Position numbers and translations under genes: made by a program
The notes under the pieces: generated by a model
Databases searched by the model: none
What the model was told of the DNA's origin: nothing
Seen by the model: only the letters and a program-made list of their open reading frames with translations
Part shown: positions 33,826-43,153 of the stretch, in pieces
How positions within the stretch are numbered: the first letter of the stretch is position 1
How the letters are laid out: every line of letters begins with the position of its first letter
Assembly (NCBI RefSeq): GCF_016908195.1
Contig: NZ_JAFBDK010000001.1
Span: 1 to 64,000 of the forward strand
Length of the DNA: 64,000 nt
From: Jeotgalibacillus terrae
GTDB taxonomy: Bacteria > Bacillota > Bacilli > Bacillales > Jeotgalibacillaceae
Direction: 5' to 3'

Positions 33826-34227
33826 ATGATTGAACTATTTATAGACGGCGCAAGCGCAGGAAATCCCGGAATCAGTGGAGCCGGAGTTTTTATAAAAAAT
33901 GGTAAAGATAGTGTTCAATTATCTTTTCCATTACCGGAGATGTCAAACCATGAAGCTGAATATGAAGCGCTGCTGCTTGGACTTGAAAAATGTCTTCCGT
34001 ATAAAGATCAGATTATTTCATGTAAAACCGATTCACAGGCTGTATTTCAGGCCGTTGAAAAGAGGTATATAAAGAATAAGAAGTACGCACATTATCTGGA
34101 GAGAATGATTCAGCTTCTTGATCAATTTGATCTACTGTTTATAAAATGGATACCGGGTAAAGAAAATCACGTGGCTGACAAGCTTGCAAGGCAGGCCATA
34201 CATGTGCAGAAAGATAAAAATGTTTAA
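33826..34227 (+). CDS. ypdQ: RNase HI-like protein YpdQ
   Basis: A 133-residue single-domain RNase HI fold with the full acidic set: FIDGASAGNPG (Asp), HEAEYEAL (Glu), CKTDSQAV (Asp) and HVADKLAR (Asp). It lacks the basic handle region of E. coli RNase HI. The B. subtilis relative has been reported without detectable RNase H activity, as I recall. AGGGGG 8 nt upstream decides the ATG at 33826; the long upstream extension overlaps ypeP on the other strand and is not used. Confidence 0.85.
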   Translation: MIELFIDGASAGNPGISGAGVFIKNGKDSVQLSFPLPEMSNHEAEYEALLLGLEKCLPYKDQIISCKTDSQAVFQAVEKRYIKNKKYAHYLERMIQLLDQFDLLFIKWIPGKENHVADKLARQAIHVQKDKNV

Positions 34228-34229
34228 AA

Positions 34230-34275
34230 GAAAAACGGGATGCTGCACATGATGTACCAGCAATCCCGTTTTATT
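34230..34275 (+). terminator. Terminator of ypdQ
   Basis: AAACGGGA(T)TGCTG-type stem with about 12 nt loop and CAGCAATCCCGTTTT, with T at the right; the left edge of the convergent gene stop touches it. Confidence 0.75.
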
Positions 34276-34543
34276 ATAATGCCATTCCCTTCGCCTTCAG
34301 ATGAGCAGTCATTTCATCTTTACCGCTCCATTCTTTTCCTGACAGTTCTTCGAGCACTGACATGTAAAAGCTTGAATCGAATCTTTTTTGACACTTTAAT
34401 GTAACCTCTATTGCCATTTTGATTAACTGGTCTTCAGCACCAGTAAATTTCCTTCCAAAATAAATAAAACCAATTGCTTCCTCGTCCAGCTTAAATCCTC
34501 TTGCATGGAGATCTGCTACAAAGTCATCAAGGGATTTTTTCAT
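34274..34543 (-). CDS. Small uncharacterised protein coupled to ypcP
   Basis: An 89-residue helical protein (LDDFVADLHARGFKLDEE, GFIYFGRKFTGAED) that seems to belong to a small Bacillales-only family (possibly DUF6123). No motif gives a function. Its ATG overlaps the ypcP stop by 4 bp (ATGA), so it is translated with the exonuclease. Confidence 0.75.
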   Translation of the reverse strand: MKKSLDDFVADLHARGFKLDEEAIGFIYFGRKFTGAEDQLIKMAIEVTLKCQKRFDSSFYMSVLEELSGKEWSGKDEMTAHLKAKGMAL

Positions 34544-35406
34544 TTTGCGAGCTGCTCCATAAATCTTTTAACAGATCTGAGACCATGCTCATCTATCACT
34601 TTTTCAGCATGATCAGGAAGACCATTCCATTCCCTGATTACCGGAAGTTCTAATGGAACTTCACAATAGATCTCTGCTAGTTTTCTGGATATGTGAAGCA
34701 TCTCTTCATCTTCTGTGATTTTCTTTCTTTGACCAGGAGTCAACTGATCCAGGTTTTTAAGTAGGTTTTCTACTGAACCGTACTCTTTAATCAACTTGAA
34801 TGCTGTTTTTTCTCCGATCCCTTTCACCCCTGGGTAACCATCACTTGTGTCTCCCATCAGTCCTTTCACATCTATAAACTGGCGGGGTGTTATTTCATAT
34901 TCCGATACAAAACGGTCTAGCGTATAGGTTTCATACGTACCAAATCCTTTTTTAACGAGCCAGAGATCCACATTTGGGCTTAACAGCTGTAACAGGTCCT
35001 TATCTCCGCTAACAATACTGACTTTCCCATCACTTTCTGCTTTGGCAATCGTCCCAATACAATCATCTGCTTCATACCCTTTTACACCTATATTGTGAAA
35101 ATGAAGTTCTTCAGCAATTTTTTTAACCAGATCAAATTGCGGGATCAATTCTTCAGGAGGTGCATTTCGATTTGCTTTGTATGAAGAGAATGATTCGTTC
35201 CGAAATGTGTCTTTTCCCATATCCCAGCAAATTGCTACGTGTGTCGGTTTAATAATATTTGCAGCTGTCAACGTATGCTTTACAAACCCCTGAATACCAT
35301 TTGTAGGTAAACCTTTATCATTATACATGAACTGGTTAGTCACTGCTGTTGCGAAAAAAGATCTGAACAACAGTGCCATACCATCTATTAATAGTGTATG
35401 CTTCAT
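34540..35406 (-). CDS. ypcP: 5'-3' exonuclease YpcP
   Basis: A 288-residue flap-endonuclease-type protein similar to the N-terminal 5' nuclease domain of DNA polymerase I. Visible: LIDGMALLFRSFFA, GYEADDCIGTIA and SGDKDLLQLL with metal-binding Asp residues, DVKGLMGDTSDGYPGVKGIGEKTA (helix-hairpin-helix and Asp). It removes RNA primers and 5' flaps in the cytoplasm, overlapping with PolA. GGAG lies 6 nt upstream of the ATG. Confidence 0.92.
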   Translation of the reverse strand: MKHTLLIDGMALLFRSFFATAVTNQFMYNDKGLPTNGIQGFVKHTLTAANIIKPTHVAICWDMGKDTFRNESFSSYKANRNAPPEELIPQFDLVKKIAEELHFHNIGVKGYEADDCIGTIAKAESDGKVSIVSGDKDLLQLLSPNVDLWLVKKGFGTYETYTLDRFVSEYEITPRQFIDVKGLMGDTSDGYPGVKGIGEKTAFKLIKEYGSVENLLKNLDQLTPGQRKKITEDEEMLHISRKLAEIYCEVPLELPVIREWNGLPDHAEKVIDEHGLRSVKRFMEQLAK

Positions 35407-35409
35407 TTT

Positions 35410-36261
35410 CTACTCCTTTTTGTGTGTTTCACAGGTTTCAATTTCGTGATCTGCATAAGAAATCCAGTCACTGTAACTGCCTGTATATAGTTTAACATGT
35501 TTAAATCCTGCCATTTTGAGAGCAATAACATTTGGACAGGCTGTGACACCACTTCCGCAATAGACGACGAGCGGCTGATCGGGATCCAGGTTTGAAAACC
35601 TCTTTTTCTGATCATCAGCTTTTAATAGATTGCCTGCCTGATAGGTTTCAAACCATTCATAGTTCAGCGCACCCGGAATATGTCCGGCCACTCTGTCAAT
35701 TGGTTCATGATCACCTCTGTACCTCATAGACTCTCTGGTATCAATCAGCGTGCCTTTTGTGTGACCGGCAACAATCTGTTCTACTTCAGCTGTATCAGCT
35801 ACTGCTTCGAGCTGAAGATTAAGTTCAAAGATACCTTTTTTAACATCAGGTATCGTTTCGCTTAGCGGATATCCTTTTTCACGCCACTCCTGAAACCCTC
35901 CGTCGAGAAGAAATGTTTGCTTATGCCCTGCAAATGTAAATAACCACCAGGCTCGGGCAGCAAATGCACCCTCTCCGCCGTCATACACAATAACTGGATC
36001 TGCAGCATTCACCCCTGCACGTTGCATTTTATCATGAAATTGATTCATTTCAGGTAAAGGGTGACGGCCCCCATGATTTTTCACTTCACCCGAAAGGTCT
36101 CGATCAAGGTGTATATATACTGCACCTGGTATATGGTTTTTCAAATACTCCGCTTCCCCTGCATCCGGTTCTTTCAAGTCAAATCTGCAGTCAAGGATCG
36201 TCACCGGTTTTTTCTGTCTGATTTGTTCATTCAGCCATTCTGCTGTTACTGAAAACTGCAT
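35410..36261 (-). CDS. Two-domain rhodanese sulfurtransferase
   Basis: A 283-residue protein of two rhodanese domains. The N-terminal one (about 8-130) lacks a catalytic Cys (VIVYDGGEGAFAAR); the C-terminal one has VVYCGSGVTACP with the active Cys near residue 240. It resembles SseA-type 3-mercaptopyruvate/thiosulfate sulfurtransferases, moving sulfane sulfur to thiophilic acceptors such as cyanide or thiols. The CGSGVTA loop fits the mercaptopyruvate type. ATG at 36261 with AAAGGAGG upstream. Confidence 0.9.
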   Translation of the reverse strand: MQFSVTAEWLNEQIRQKKPVTILDCRFDLKEPDAGEAEYLKNHIPGAVYIHLDRDLSGEVKNHGGRHPLPEMNQFHDKMQRAGVNAADPVIVYDGGEGAFAARAWWLFTFAGHKQTFLLDGGFQEWREKGYPLSETIPDVKKGIFELNLQLEAVADTAEVEQIVAGHTKGTLIDTRESMRYRGDHEPIDRVAGHIPGALNYEWFETYQAGNLLKADDQKKRFSNLDPDQPLVVYCGSGVTACPNVIALKMAGFKHVKLYTGSYSDWISYADHEIETCETHKKE

Positions 36262-36446
36262 CAAGTGTTCCTCCTTTTGTCCATAAGTTTTTTGACATGT
36301 TCTTTTGGTTCCCAGCAGTTAAACTTGTAACCCGGCTTTGTTTCGTATCCAAGTCTTTCACAAAAATACCGCATACGACCACTCTTGGTTTTATCACTAT
36401 GAAAATGAATACATGTGGCACATACATGAAAAGGATTATGACTCAT
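36261..36446 (-). CDS. Small Cys-rich protein, probably YpbS-like
   Basis: A 61-residue protein with FHVCATCIHF (CxxC) and later Cys residues in YFCERLG and FNCWEPK: four Cys that could hold one zinc. Position directly after dynA matches ypbS of B. subtilis, but I cannot confirm homology. The ATG at 36446 has AAGG about 9 nt upstream and overlaps the dynA 3' end by 11 bp; its stop shares one base with the rhodanese start. Confidence 0.75.
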   Translation of the reverse strand: MSHNPFHVCATCIHFHSDKTKSGRMRYFCERLGYETKPGYKFNCWEPKEHVKKLMDKRRNT

Positions 36447-39400
36447 CAGATTTGACCTTTTCAAGAGCACGTTCTATTTCAGCTGCAAACTCTTCTGAAT
36501 ATAATCCATTCAGCGTTGAAGTGATCTGTTCTTTCAGGTCTTTTTTCCATGCTGTAAATAATTTCTGCTGGATATCAATCACTTCACTCGAAACCCATGA
36601 TGAAATTTGATCTGTAATAAGCGAGATTTCTTCTTTCGATTTTTCTTTAAACCGTTCTTCTAAAGCATGCTGCATAAATTTCTTTTCATTTTTCTCAAAA
36701 AATGATTTTGTATTTTTGAACATTGACAGCTCTTTATTAAAATCAGATTCCTTCATATCTTCAAATGACTGGTTAAATGTCAGTAGTTCTGTTTGCTTTA
36801 CATCTGAAACGGGTTTAATCCCTTCAGGAAACTCAACTTTGACCTGGTCCCATATTCTTTCGAGTTCAGATTGATATAACTTCCTGATTAATTGTTCCAT
36901 CCTATAGTTTACAACCTTGAATTCCTGTATAAAATCAAATTTAACGATTTCAATTAGTTCGCTGATGGCTTTTGACAATGCGATTTTACTCGAATACCCG
37001 TTAAAGCCTGAAGGATTAAATGACTCTTTAAAGAAATCTGAAAACCTGTAAAAAACTCGTTGATGTACGTAGTGCAGGAGTTCTTTTAGTTCCTGATCAG
37101 CCTGTAACTGCACTGATTCTAAATATTCGTCATTAAAATATGAATCTATACTCTCTGTCAACTGTTCAAGGCTTAACTTTCTAATTGCCTTTTTATCTTC
37201 ATCCGCTCTTGCCTGATTCAGCAAAGACTTCATTCTGCTAATTGTCTGGTCATAGTAGTCAGCAGTGTTTTTAATGACAATGACATCAAGCTCCTGGTCG
37301 ATAAAGGTGGTGAATGCTGAATTAAATTCTTCAATTCCTGATTCACCGTGATGGCTCAGTGCCTGGAGACTGGATACGCCAAAAATTTTAGGCTGTCTTA
37401 CACCAAAGGTTTGAAGCTGCTTTTTAACATACTGAATCACTTCCTGTTTTTCTTCTTCACTCTCAGCAAGATCGACTGCATTTACGATAAAAAACATTTT
37501 ATCATGTTCAAAGCTATCCTTAACTCTTCCCATCTGAATCAGAAATTCCCGATCTGCTCTGGCAAAAGCATGATTAAAATAAGTAACAAACAGGATCGCG
37601 TCTGAGTTACGTATAAAATCAAATGAAACGTCCGTATGTCTGGCATTAACAGAATCTGCTCCTGGTGTATCAACAAGAGTGATCCCATTGGCTGCAATTG
37701 ATGAATCTGCATATAAATCAATTGCTTCTACAAAACATGACTGGTATTCATTTGAAACAAATCCTTCAAAATCTTCCATTGAAACTTCTTTTTCAGTTCC
37801 CAGGTCAGGGTGATAATTTTTCCAGCCTTTGAGAAAAGCTCTGATAAAACTTTTTTTTGACTCAGAAATCTCATTTGGACGCTGTATCAGATCCGGAAGT
37901 TTATCTGCCATTTCTTCCAGCGCTTTGATATGATTTATACCTGAAGCTTCCTGCAAATCTGCCAAAAGGTCTGCTTCTTTTTTAAAATGAACAATTACAC
38001 TTTGATCCGGATGATCGTGATCCGGAGGGAATATTTTATTGATTGAAGCTGTAGTAGGATTAGGTGAAACAGGTAATATTTTATCTCCAAGCAATGCATT
38101 GGCAAAGCTTGATTTTCCTGCGCTGAATGCACCGAATAAAGCGACTGTATATTTTTTATTTTTTAACCTGTCTGCCTGGTCGAATAAAATTTCTGACTGC
38201 TTTTCAAAACCTCTGATATGACTGACTGCTTCTGCAAGCTGTAAACTTTTTTTAAGTAATTCTGATTCATTTCTGTCTACTGTATCAATTGATTCAGATT
38301 CTTTGATCTCTTCATGCGTGGAGTCTTCATTGCTAAGGAGATGATCAAGCGATGAAATTTTCTCAACGCTGCCCTCTTCACTCCAATTCCCGATCCATTT
38401 ATTTGCATTTTCCTGATCGGTATCAATGTTTTTAAGTCCGTGAATGTTAGTTTCAATCGTTTTCAACTGTTTGAGCACGTTCACTTTCTTGATCAGTTCT
38501 GTATACTCCGCAGACTTTCTCAGCGTGTTTTCTTCTATTAAATCCTCAAATTGCTGCAAAATATGATTTTTTATTTCCAGCATTTGTGTTTTTATTTTTT
38601 TTCTGAAGTCGTCAGCGAGCGCATCGCAATAATTTAATAATGCTTCACCCGTATAACCTGCCCCCGGCTTGATATTCTTTTGAGCAAGCTTGATCGGATC
38701 ATCGATGGACAGTGATTCAATCTCATCTGTCCATTCAGACTTATTAACACCTGACAATTCCAAATGACGGTAAATCAGAGCTTTTGCGTGCCAGATCAGC
38801 TGTTCATCAATGACAGCTGATAAACTTGATCGCAGCTCATTTTCCCTAGCCTGCTTTTCCTCTTGCGTTTTTTTGGCTGTGAACATGATTCCTACTTTAA
38901 ATTTCTCCTGAACTGATTCCAGATATTTTTCAGCAACTGCACGTACTTCTGATGGCATCAGGTAGCTCGACTGAAGCATTTTATTCATGTCTCTGTCGAA
39001 CTTGTCAGACCAGTCGTCTGAAGATACGACTTGACCGGCTTCCGATTCTTCAGCAAGCTTAAACAGTTCCTCCTGTTGTTCAATATCCTGACTGCTTATG
39101 ATTGAACTGTAAGCATCAGTTATTTCTTCAGCCTCTTCTTTGAGGTAATCTGTCATTTCTTCTTTAAGTACGCTGAGAGAGCTCGCAACTGAATCAATCA
39201 GAAGGCTGTATTTATTCGCCGTCATTTTACTGATCTCTTCTTTAAGTTCATCACTTTGATTCTCATGCATTTCCGTGCGTCTCAGTGAAGTATAGAAAAA
39301 CTTTTCCGGACGTGCTCCCCATTCAAAAAACGCTCTTTCAACTGATTGTCTAAATGTATCAAAAGTAAGCTCTTCTTCTCTATGTTTATCAATCTGGTTA

Positions 39401-40005
39401 ATAACAGCGTATATTTTTCTGTTATGCCTGGACATCTGTTTTATGTATTCAAAATTCATCTCTGACTGAACGTGGTTGTAATCCATTACGTAAAACAGCA
39501 GATCCGCCAGGTGGATAGCTGATTCTGTAGACCGTTTGTGCGCATCGTCAACAGAGTCGATTCCAGGCGTATCAAGTAACGTAATACCTTCAGCCAGAGT
39601 GGACTCTTTCCATATATCAATCCTTTTAACACTTAACCCTTCTTTTCCGAGTAACGAAATTGAACTTTCATTAAGTGGCGGTTCAAGCTCAAATACCTGA
39701 TCATCTTCTGTGGTTACTCTGACAGGTTTGTAGCCGCCTGAATGCAGTGCTATCAGATTGGCACTAGTCGGAATAGGACTCGAAGGTAAAATGGATTCAC
39801 CTGCTAAGTAGTTAATCATTGCAGACTTCCCGGCAGAAAAATGCCCGCAGAATGCAATGACTATTTCTTCATGATGAAGTTTTTTAGCAAGCATCATTAT
39901 TTTTTCAGCTCTTTTTACATCTCCTATATCCATCGCTTTATTATAAAAGCCATTACACTCAGCCAGTAACACTGATTTACGGGTCTTAAATTCGGATCTA
40001 TTCAT
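36436..40005 (-). CDS. dynA: Twin-GTPase bacterial dynamin DynA
   Basis: A 1189-residue dynamin-like protein, the usual length of B. subtilis DynA (YpbR). It is a head-to-tail fusion of two dynamin units: P-loop GHFSAGKS (about 54-61) with DTPGIDSVD, and a second P-loop GAFSAGKSS near residue 632 with DTPGADSVN; NQID and NAVD are the G4-like sites. Long helical stalks follow each GTPase. It tethers and fuses membranes and helps membrane repair and phage defence in B. subtilis. ATG at 40005 with AAAGGA 9 nt upstream. Confidence 0.95.
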   Translation of the reverse strand: MNRSEFKTRKSVLLAECNGFYNKAMDIGDVKRAEKIMMLAKKLHHEEIVIAFCGHFSAGKSAMINYLAGESILPSSPIPTSANLIALHSGGYKPVRVTTEDDQVFELEPPLNESSISLLGKEGLSVKRIDIWKESTLAEGITLLDTPGIDSVDDAHKRSTESAIHLADLLFYVMDYNHVQSEMNFEYIKQMSRHNRKIYAVINQIDKHREEELTFDTFRQSVERAFFEWGARPEKFFYTSLRRTEMHENQSDELKEEISKMTANKYSLLIDSVASSLSVLKEEMTDYLKEEAEEITDAYSSIISSQDIEQQEELFKLAEESEAGQVVSSDDWSDKFDRDMNKMLQSSYLMPSEVRAVAEKYLESVQEKFKVGIMFTAKKTQEEKQARENELRSSLSAVIDEQLIWHAKALIYRHLELSGVNKSEWTDEIESLSIDDPIKLAQKNIKPGAGYTGEALLNYCDALADDFRKKIKTQMLEIKNHILQQFEDLIEENTLRKSAEYTELIKKVNVLKQLKTIETNIHGLKNIDTDQENANKWIGNWSEEGSVEKISSLDHLLSNEDSTHEEIKESESIDTVDRNESELLKKSLQLAEAVSHIRGFEKQSEILFDQADRLKNKKYTVALFGAFSAGKSSFANALLGDKILPVSPNPTTASINKIFPPDHDHPDQSVIVHFKKEADLLADLQEASGINHIKALEEMADKLPDLIQRPNEISESKKSFIRAFLKGWKNYHPDLGTEKEVSMEDFEGFVSNEYQSCFVEAIDLYADSSIAANGITLVDTPGADSVNARHTDVSFDFIRNSDAILFVTYFNHAFARADREFLIQMGRVKDSFEHDKMFFIVNAVDLAESEEEKQEVIQYVKKQLQTFGVRQPKIFGVSSLQALSHHGESGIEEFNSAFTTFIDQELDVIVIKNTADYYDQTISRMKSLLNQARADEDKKAIRKLSLEQLTESIDSYFNDEYLESVQLQADQELKELLHYVHQRVFYRFSDFFKESFNPSGFNGYSSKIALSKAISELIEIVKFDFIQEFKVVNYRMEQLIRKLYQSELERIWDQVKVEFPEGIKPVSDVKQTELLTFNQSFEDMKESDFNKELSMFKNTKSFFEKNEKKFMQHALEERFKEKSKEEISLITDQISSWVSSEVIDIQQKLFTAWKKDLKEQITSTLNGLYSEEFAAEIERALEKVKSDES

Positions 40006-40149
40006 TAAAATCATTCCTTTTATGATCGTTTCTATTCTAATAGTGACTCCATCTATGTCTTAATTGTATCGAAAATTTTACATGACAGATAATAAAATTG
40101 AAAATAACATAAAAAATATCTGTTCTGACTATTATATATGAATAAAGTA

Positions 40150-40159
40150 ATGGTATAAT
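40150..40159 (+). promoter_or_regulatory. Extended -10 promoter of cheX
   Basis: TGGTATAAT (TATAAT at 40154-40159) with an extended -10 TG, about 30 bp before the cheX start. No clear -35. Confidence 0.45.
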
Positions 40160-40187
40160 ATATTCATTATTAGATCGGAGGTTGCGC

Positions 40188-40640
40188 ATGAGTAATTCAA
40201 AAGTAGTATCTAATCTCTTAAATGGCATGGTACATTCTATCCGCAGTGTTGTTCCTGTGCCAATTGAACATAGCAAACCTACAGTATTGACTGCACCTTA
40301 TGAGCAGAATCAGATTGCTGTATTAATCGGTATGACAGGCGAACTCAAAGGTAATATTTTAATAGATGGGGATAAAGCACACTTCAGCAGTCTTGGGGAA
40401 TCTATGTATGGGATGTACCTTGAAGATGAAATGCTTATTTCTTTTATTGGAGAAGTAGGTAATATGATCGCTGGAAACCTCACTACGTATATTTCTGCAG
40501 AAGGTGTTGAGATGGATATTACGCCTCCTTCTGTTATGTCAGGCCAGACAAAGCTTTATAATTTTGTTCAGGCAATCCATTTACCTTTCAATGCAAATGG
40601 CATTGGTGATTTTTCAATTCTTGTTTCAATTCAGCAGTAA
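40188..40640 (+). CDS. CheX-like chemotaxis phosphatase-family protein
   Basis: A 150-residue single-domain protein of the CheC/CheX/FliY family. The signature E-x2-N site appears in FIGEVGNMIAGN, preceded by the GMTGELKGNILIDGD strand. CheX proteins speed the dephosphorylation of CheY-P. Only one ExxN site is visible, as in CheX. GGAGG is 6 nt before the ATG at 40188. It is isolated: no che or fli genes flank it, and it has its own promoter and terminator. Confidence 0.8.
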   Translation: MSNSKVVSNLLNGMVHSIRSVVPVPIEHSKPTVLTAPYEQNQIAVLIGMTGELKGNILIDGDKAHFSSLGESMYGMYLEDEMLISFIGEVGNMIAGNLTTYISAEGVEMDITPPSVMSGQTKLYNFVQAIHLPFNANGIGDFSILVSIQQ

Positions 40641-40675
40641 AAAAGCTGGGACTTCATTGTCCCAGCTTTTTTATT
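40639..40675. terminator. Bidirectional terminator between cheX and the SDR gene
   Basis: AAAAAAGCTGGGA-loop-TCCCAGCTTTTTT, a 13-bp near-perfect stem with A and T flanks for both convergent genes. Confidence 0.88.
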
Positions 40676-40707
40676 ATTGCCTGCTGCTGAGATCTCAGAT
40701 AGATGAA

Positions 40708-41481
40708 TTAAAAACCGTTAATGGTCATTCCTCCATCTACAAATAGCGTTTGACCGGTGACATAGCTCGCTGCATCTGATGATAAGAACAAAGCGGGGCC
40801 AACAAGTTCTTCTACCTGTCCGACTCTTTTCAAAGGCGTCACAGCCAGGATTTGGCTCAAATAATGTTCATCTTCAAGCAGTTCTTTTGTTAAAGGTGTT
40901 TCAAAATACCATGGACCGATCGAATTTACCCTTATATTACTGTTTCCCCATTCAAATGCGAGCACTTTTGTCATTTGTATCATGGCCGCTTTTGAAGCAG
41001 CATATACAACACCTGTTTTAAGTGCCACATGCCCTGCAACTGAGGAAACTGAAAGAATACTTCCACCTTTATTCTGCTCCTGCATACGGGCTCCTACAGA
41101 CTGGGACATCATAAAGGCGGACTTAACATTCGTATCCATAATTTTTACCCATTCATCTTCTGTCACATCACTTGCTTTTGATCTGATATTCATGCCGGCA
41201 TTGTTAACAAGCACATCAATACTTCCATGATCCTCATAAATATCATGAACTGTCTGCTGAATAGCAGATGTATCCGTGACGTCAAGCGTGAATATAGATG
41301 CTCTTCCGCCATTATTCTCAATTTCATTTCTAACATGTTCAAGTTCTGATCTCGTGCGTGAGCAAAGAATAACTTCTGCACCTGCTTTTGAAAAACCAAT
41401 TGCCAGCGCACGCCCTATACCTCTTCCGGCCCCGGTAATAATAGCTTTTTTACCCTCAAGTCCAAATGATGGAAGGTCCAT
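40708..41481 (-). CDS. Short-chain dehydrogenase, classical
   Basis: A 257-residue classical SDR with every key motif: TGAGRGIG (cofactor loop), NNAG, catalytic Ser in VSSVAG, YAASK (Tyr, Lys) and a C-terminal TGQTLFVDGG. It is closest in feel to gluconate 5-dehydrogenase/3-oxoacyl-reductase-type enzymes, but the substrate cannot be read. GGGGG is 8 nt upstream of the ATG at 41481. It lies 14 bp after ypwA and is probably co-transcribed. Confidence 0.88.
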   Translation of the reverse strand: MDLPSFGLEGKKAIITGAGRGIGRALAIGFSKAGAEVILCSRTRSELEHVRNEIENNGGRASIFTLDVTDTSAIQQTVHDIYEDHGSIDVLVNNAGMNIRSKASDVTEDEWVKIMDTNVKSAFMMSQSVGARMQEQNKGGSILSVSSVAGHVALKTGVVYAASKAAMIQMTKVLAFEWGNSNIRVNSIGPWYFETPLTKELLEDEHYLSQILAVTPLKRVGQVEELVGPALFLSSDAASYVTGQTLFVDGGMTINGF

Positions 41482-41494
41482 CGTCAATGCCCCC

Positions 41495-43012
41495 TTACTT
41501 AACAGCGTTCAGATTATATAGCTTAGAATACTTTTCTTCAAGATACTGTATCAGATATTCAGCATTTAGCCCTTCACCTGTTGCCTCTTGCAGAATTTCT
41601 AGTGGTTTTTTTGTTTTTCCAAAGCGATGAACCTTTTCCGTCATCCAATTCTTAATCGGTGTAACATCACCGCTTGCAATGTGATGGTCAAATTCAGGAA
41701 TATCTTTTAACATCGCCTGTTTGAACTGTGCTGCATACATATATCCTAAAGCGTATGACGGGAAGTAGCCAAAAGATCCTCCTGACCAGTGTACGTCCTG
41801 CAAGATACCTTCTGCGGCATTAGATGGTACGATTCCAAGATATTCTTCATATTTCCGATTCCACACTTCAGGAAGTTCACTTACCTCATAATCTCCATTG
41901 AATAAACCTTTTTCAATCTCATATCTGATCATGATATGAAGTGTGTAAGTAAGTTCATCCGCATCAACTCTGATTAATGAAGGTTTCGATTCATTAATTC
42001 CCTGCAGGAAATCCTCAACAGACACATCATTGAATTGTTCAGGTGAATACTTTTGAAGAGAAGGTAAATGACGGCGCCAGAATTCAGGGTGTCTTCCCAC
42101 AAAGTTTTCCATGAACAGGGACTGAGATTCATGAATTCCCATAGATGTACCACCACTCAGCGGTGTTCCTGTAAGAGCAGGATCAATATTCTGTTCATAG
42201 AGTGCATGTCCGCATTCATGGATTGTTCCAAAAATTGCACCTCTGAAATCAAATTCATCATAGCGGGTTGTAATTCTTACATCGCCCGTATTAAGTCCTG
42301 TTGCAAATGGATGAACCGTTTCATCGAGTCTGCCTGCTTCAAAATCATAGCCCAGCTCTTTTAACACGTGAATACTGAATTCTTTTTGAGATTCCTTGGG
42401 AAAATGCTTATAAATAAACGCTGTATCCGGTTTAACTGTTGATGCTTCAATTCCTTTAACCAGTGGGACGATTGCTTCCCGCACCCGACCAAACACCTGA
42501 TCAAGTACATCCACTGTCACACCAGGTTCAAACATATCAAGCAGCGTATTATAAGGATTTTCCTCGTACCCCCAATACTCCACAAAGCGTCTTGTAGTCG
42601 CTACCAGTTCTGTCAAATAGGGTTCAAACAAAGCAAAGTCAGATTTCTCACGTGCCTCTTCCCAGATGCTTTCAGCTTTTGATTTTAAAATCACATATTG
42701 TTTAAATTCGTCTTCGGGGATTTTGCGGTTCCGGTCAAAATCCTTCCGGCATTCCTCAAGCATTTTTACTGTCAGTTCATCGAGCTCACTTTTGTGAGCA
42801 GTTAACTCTTTTATGTATTCAGCCATCTGATCTGATGTTGATAGATTAAATACTTCTGATGACAGGATTCCTATGACTTCAGACCGCTGTCCAATCGCCT
42901 TTTTTGGTGCCCCTGTCCGCAGATCCCAAAATATTAAACCAAGTGCTTCTTCATGCGCCGAAATTTTATTTAAATGGCTTACAAAATTATTTTTTACTGT
43001 TTCTAATGTCAA
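41495..43012 (-). CDS. ypwA: M32 metallocarboxypeptidase (Taq family) YpwA
   Basis: A 505-residue zinc carboxypeptidase. The metal site HECGH (HExxH) is in GTIHECGHALYEQ, with the downstream Glu in MGIHESQS, plus MRYEIEKGLF and PSYALGYMYAAQ. Cytosolic enzyme removing C-terminal residues from peptides, with broad preference. The TTG at 43012 is chosen because GGAGGG lies 6 nt upstream. Same relative place as in B. subtilis, next to ypvA. Confidence 0.94.
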   Translation of the reverse strand: MTLETVKNNFVSHLNKISAHEEALGLIFWDLRTGAPKKAIGQRSEVIGILSSEVFNLSTSDQMAEYIKELTAHKSELDELTVKMLEECRKDFDRNRKIPEDEFKQYVILKSKAESIWEEAREKSDFALFEPYLTELVATTRRFVEYWGYEENPYNTLLDMFEPGVTVDVLDQVFGRVREAIVPLVKGIEASTVKPDTAFIYKHFPKESQKEFSIHVLKELGYDFEAGRLDETVHPFATGLNTGDVRITTRYDEFDFRGAIFGTIHECGHALYEQNIDPALTGTPLSGGTSMGIHESQSLFMENFVGRHPEFWRRHLPSLQKYSPEQFNDVSVEDFLQGINESKPSLIRVDADELTYTLHIMIRYEIEKGLFNGDYEVSELPEVWNRKYEEYLGIVPSNAAEGILQDVHWSGGSFGYFPSYALGYMYAAQFKQAMLKDIPEFDHHIASGDVTPIKNWMTEKVHRFGKTKKPLEILQEATGEGLNAEYLIQYLEEKYSKLYNLNAVK

Positions 43013-43094
43013 CTTAATCCCTCCATTCAATAATCACTTTTATCTTATCATACTTTTCTGAACAATCGTCCGATTTACTTCGGATTTTGAAATA

Positions 43095-43138
43095 TAAAAA
43101 AAGACTGAGACAATGGTTTGTCTCAATCTTTTTTAAAA
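43095..43138 (-). terminator. Terminator of ypvA
   Basis: On the minus strand AAGATTGAGACA-loop-TGTCTCAGTCTT followed by seven T, between ypvA and ypwA. Confidence 0.83.
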
Positions 43139-43153
43139 ATTTGATTCTTTTTA

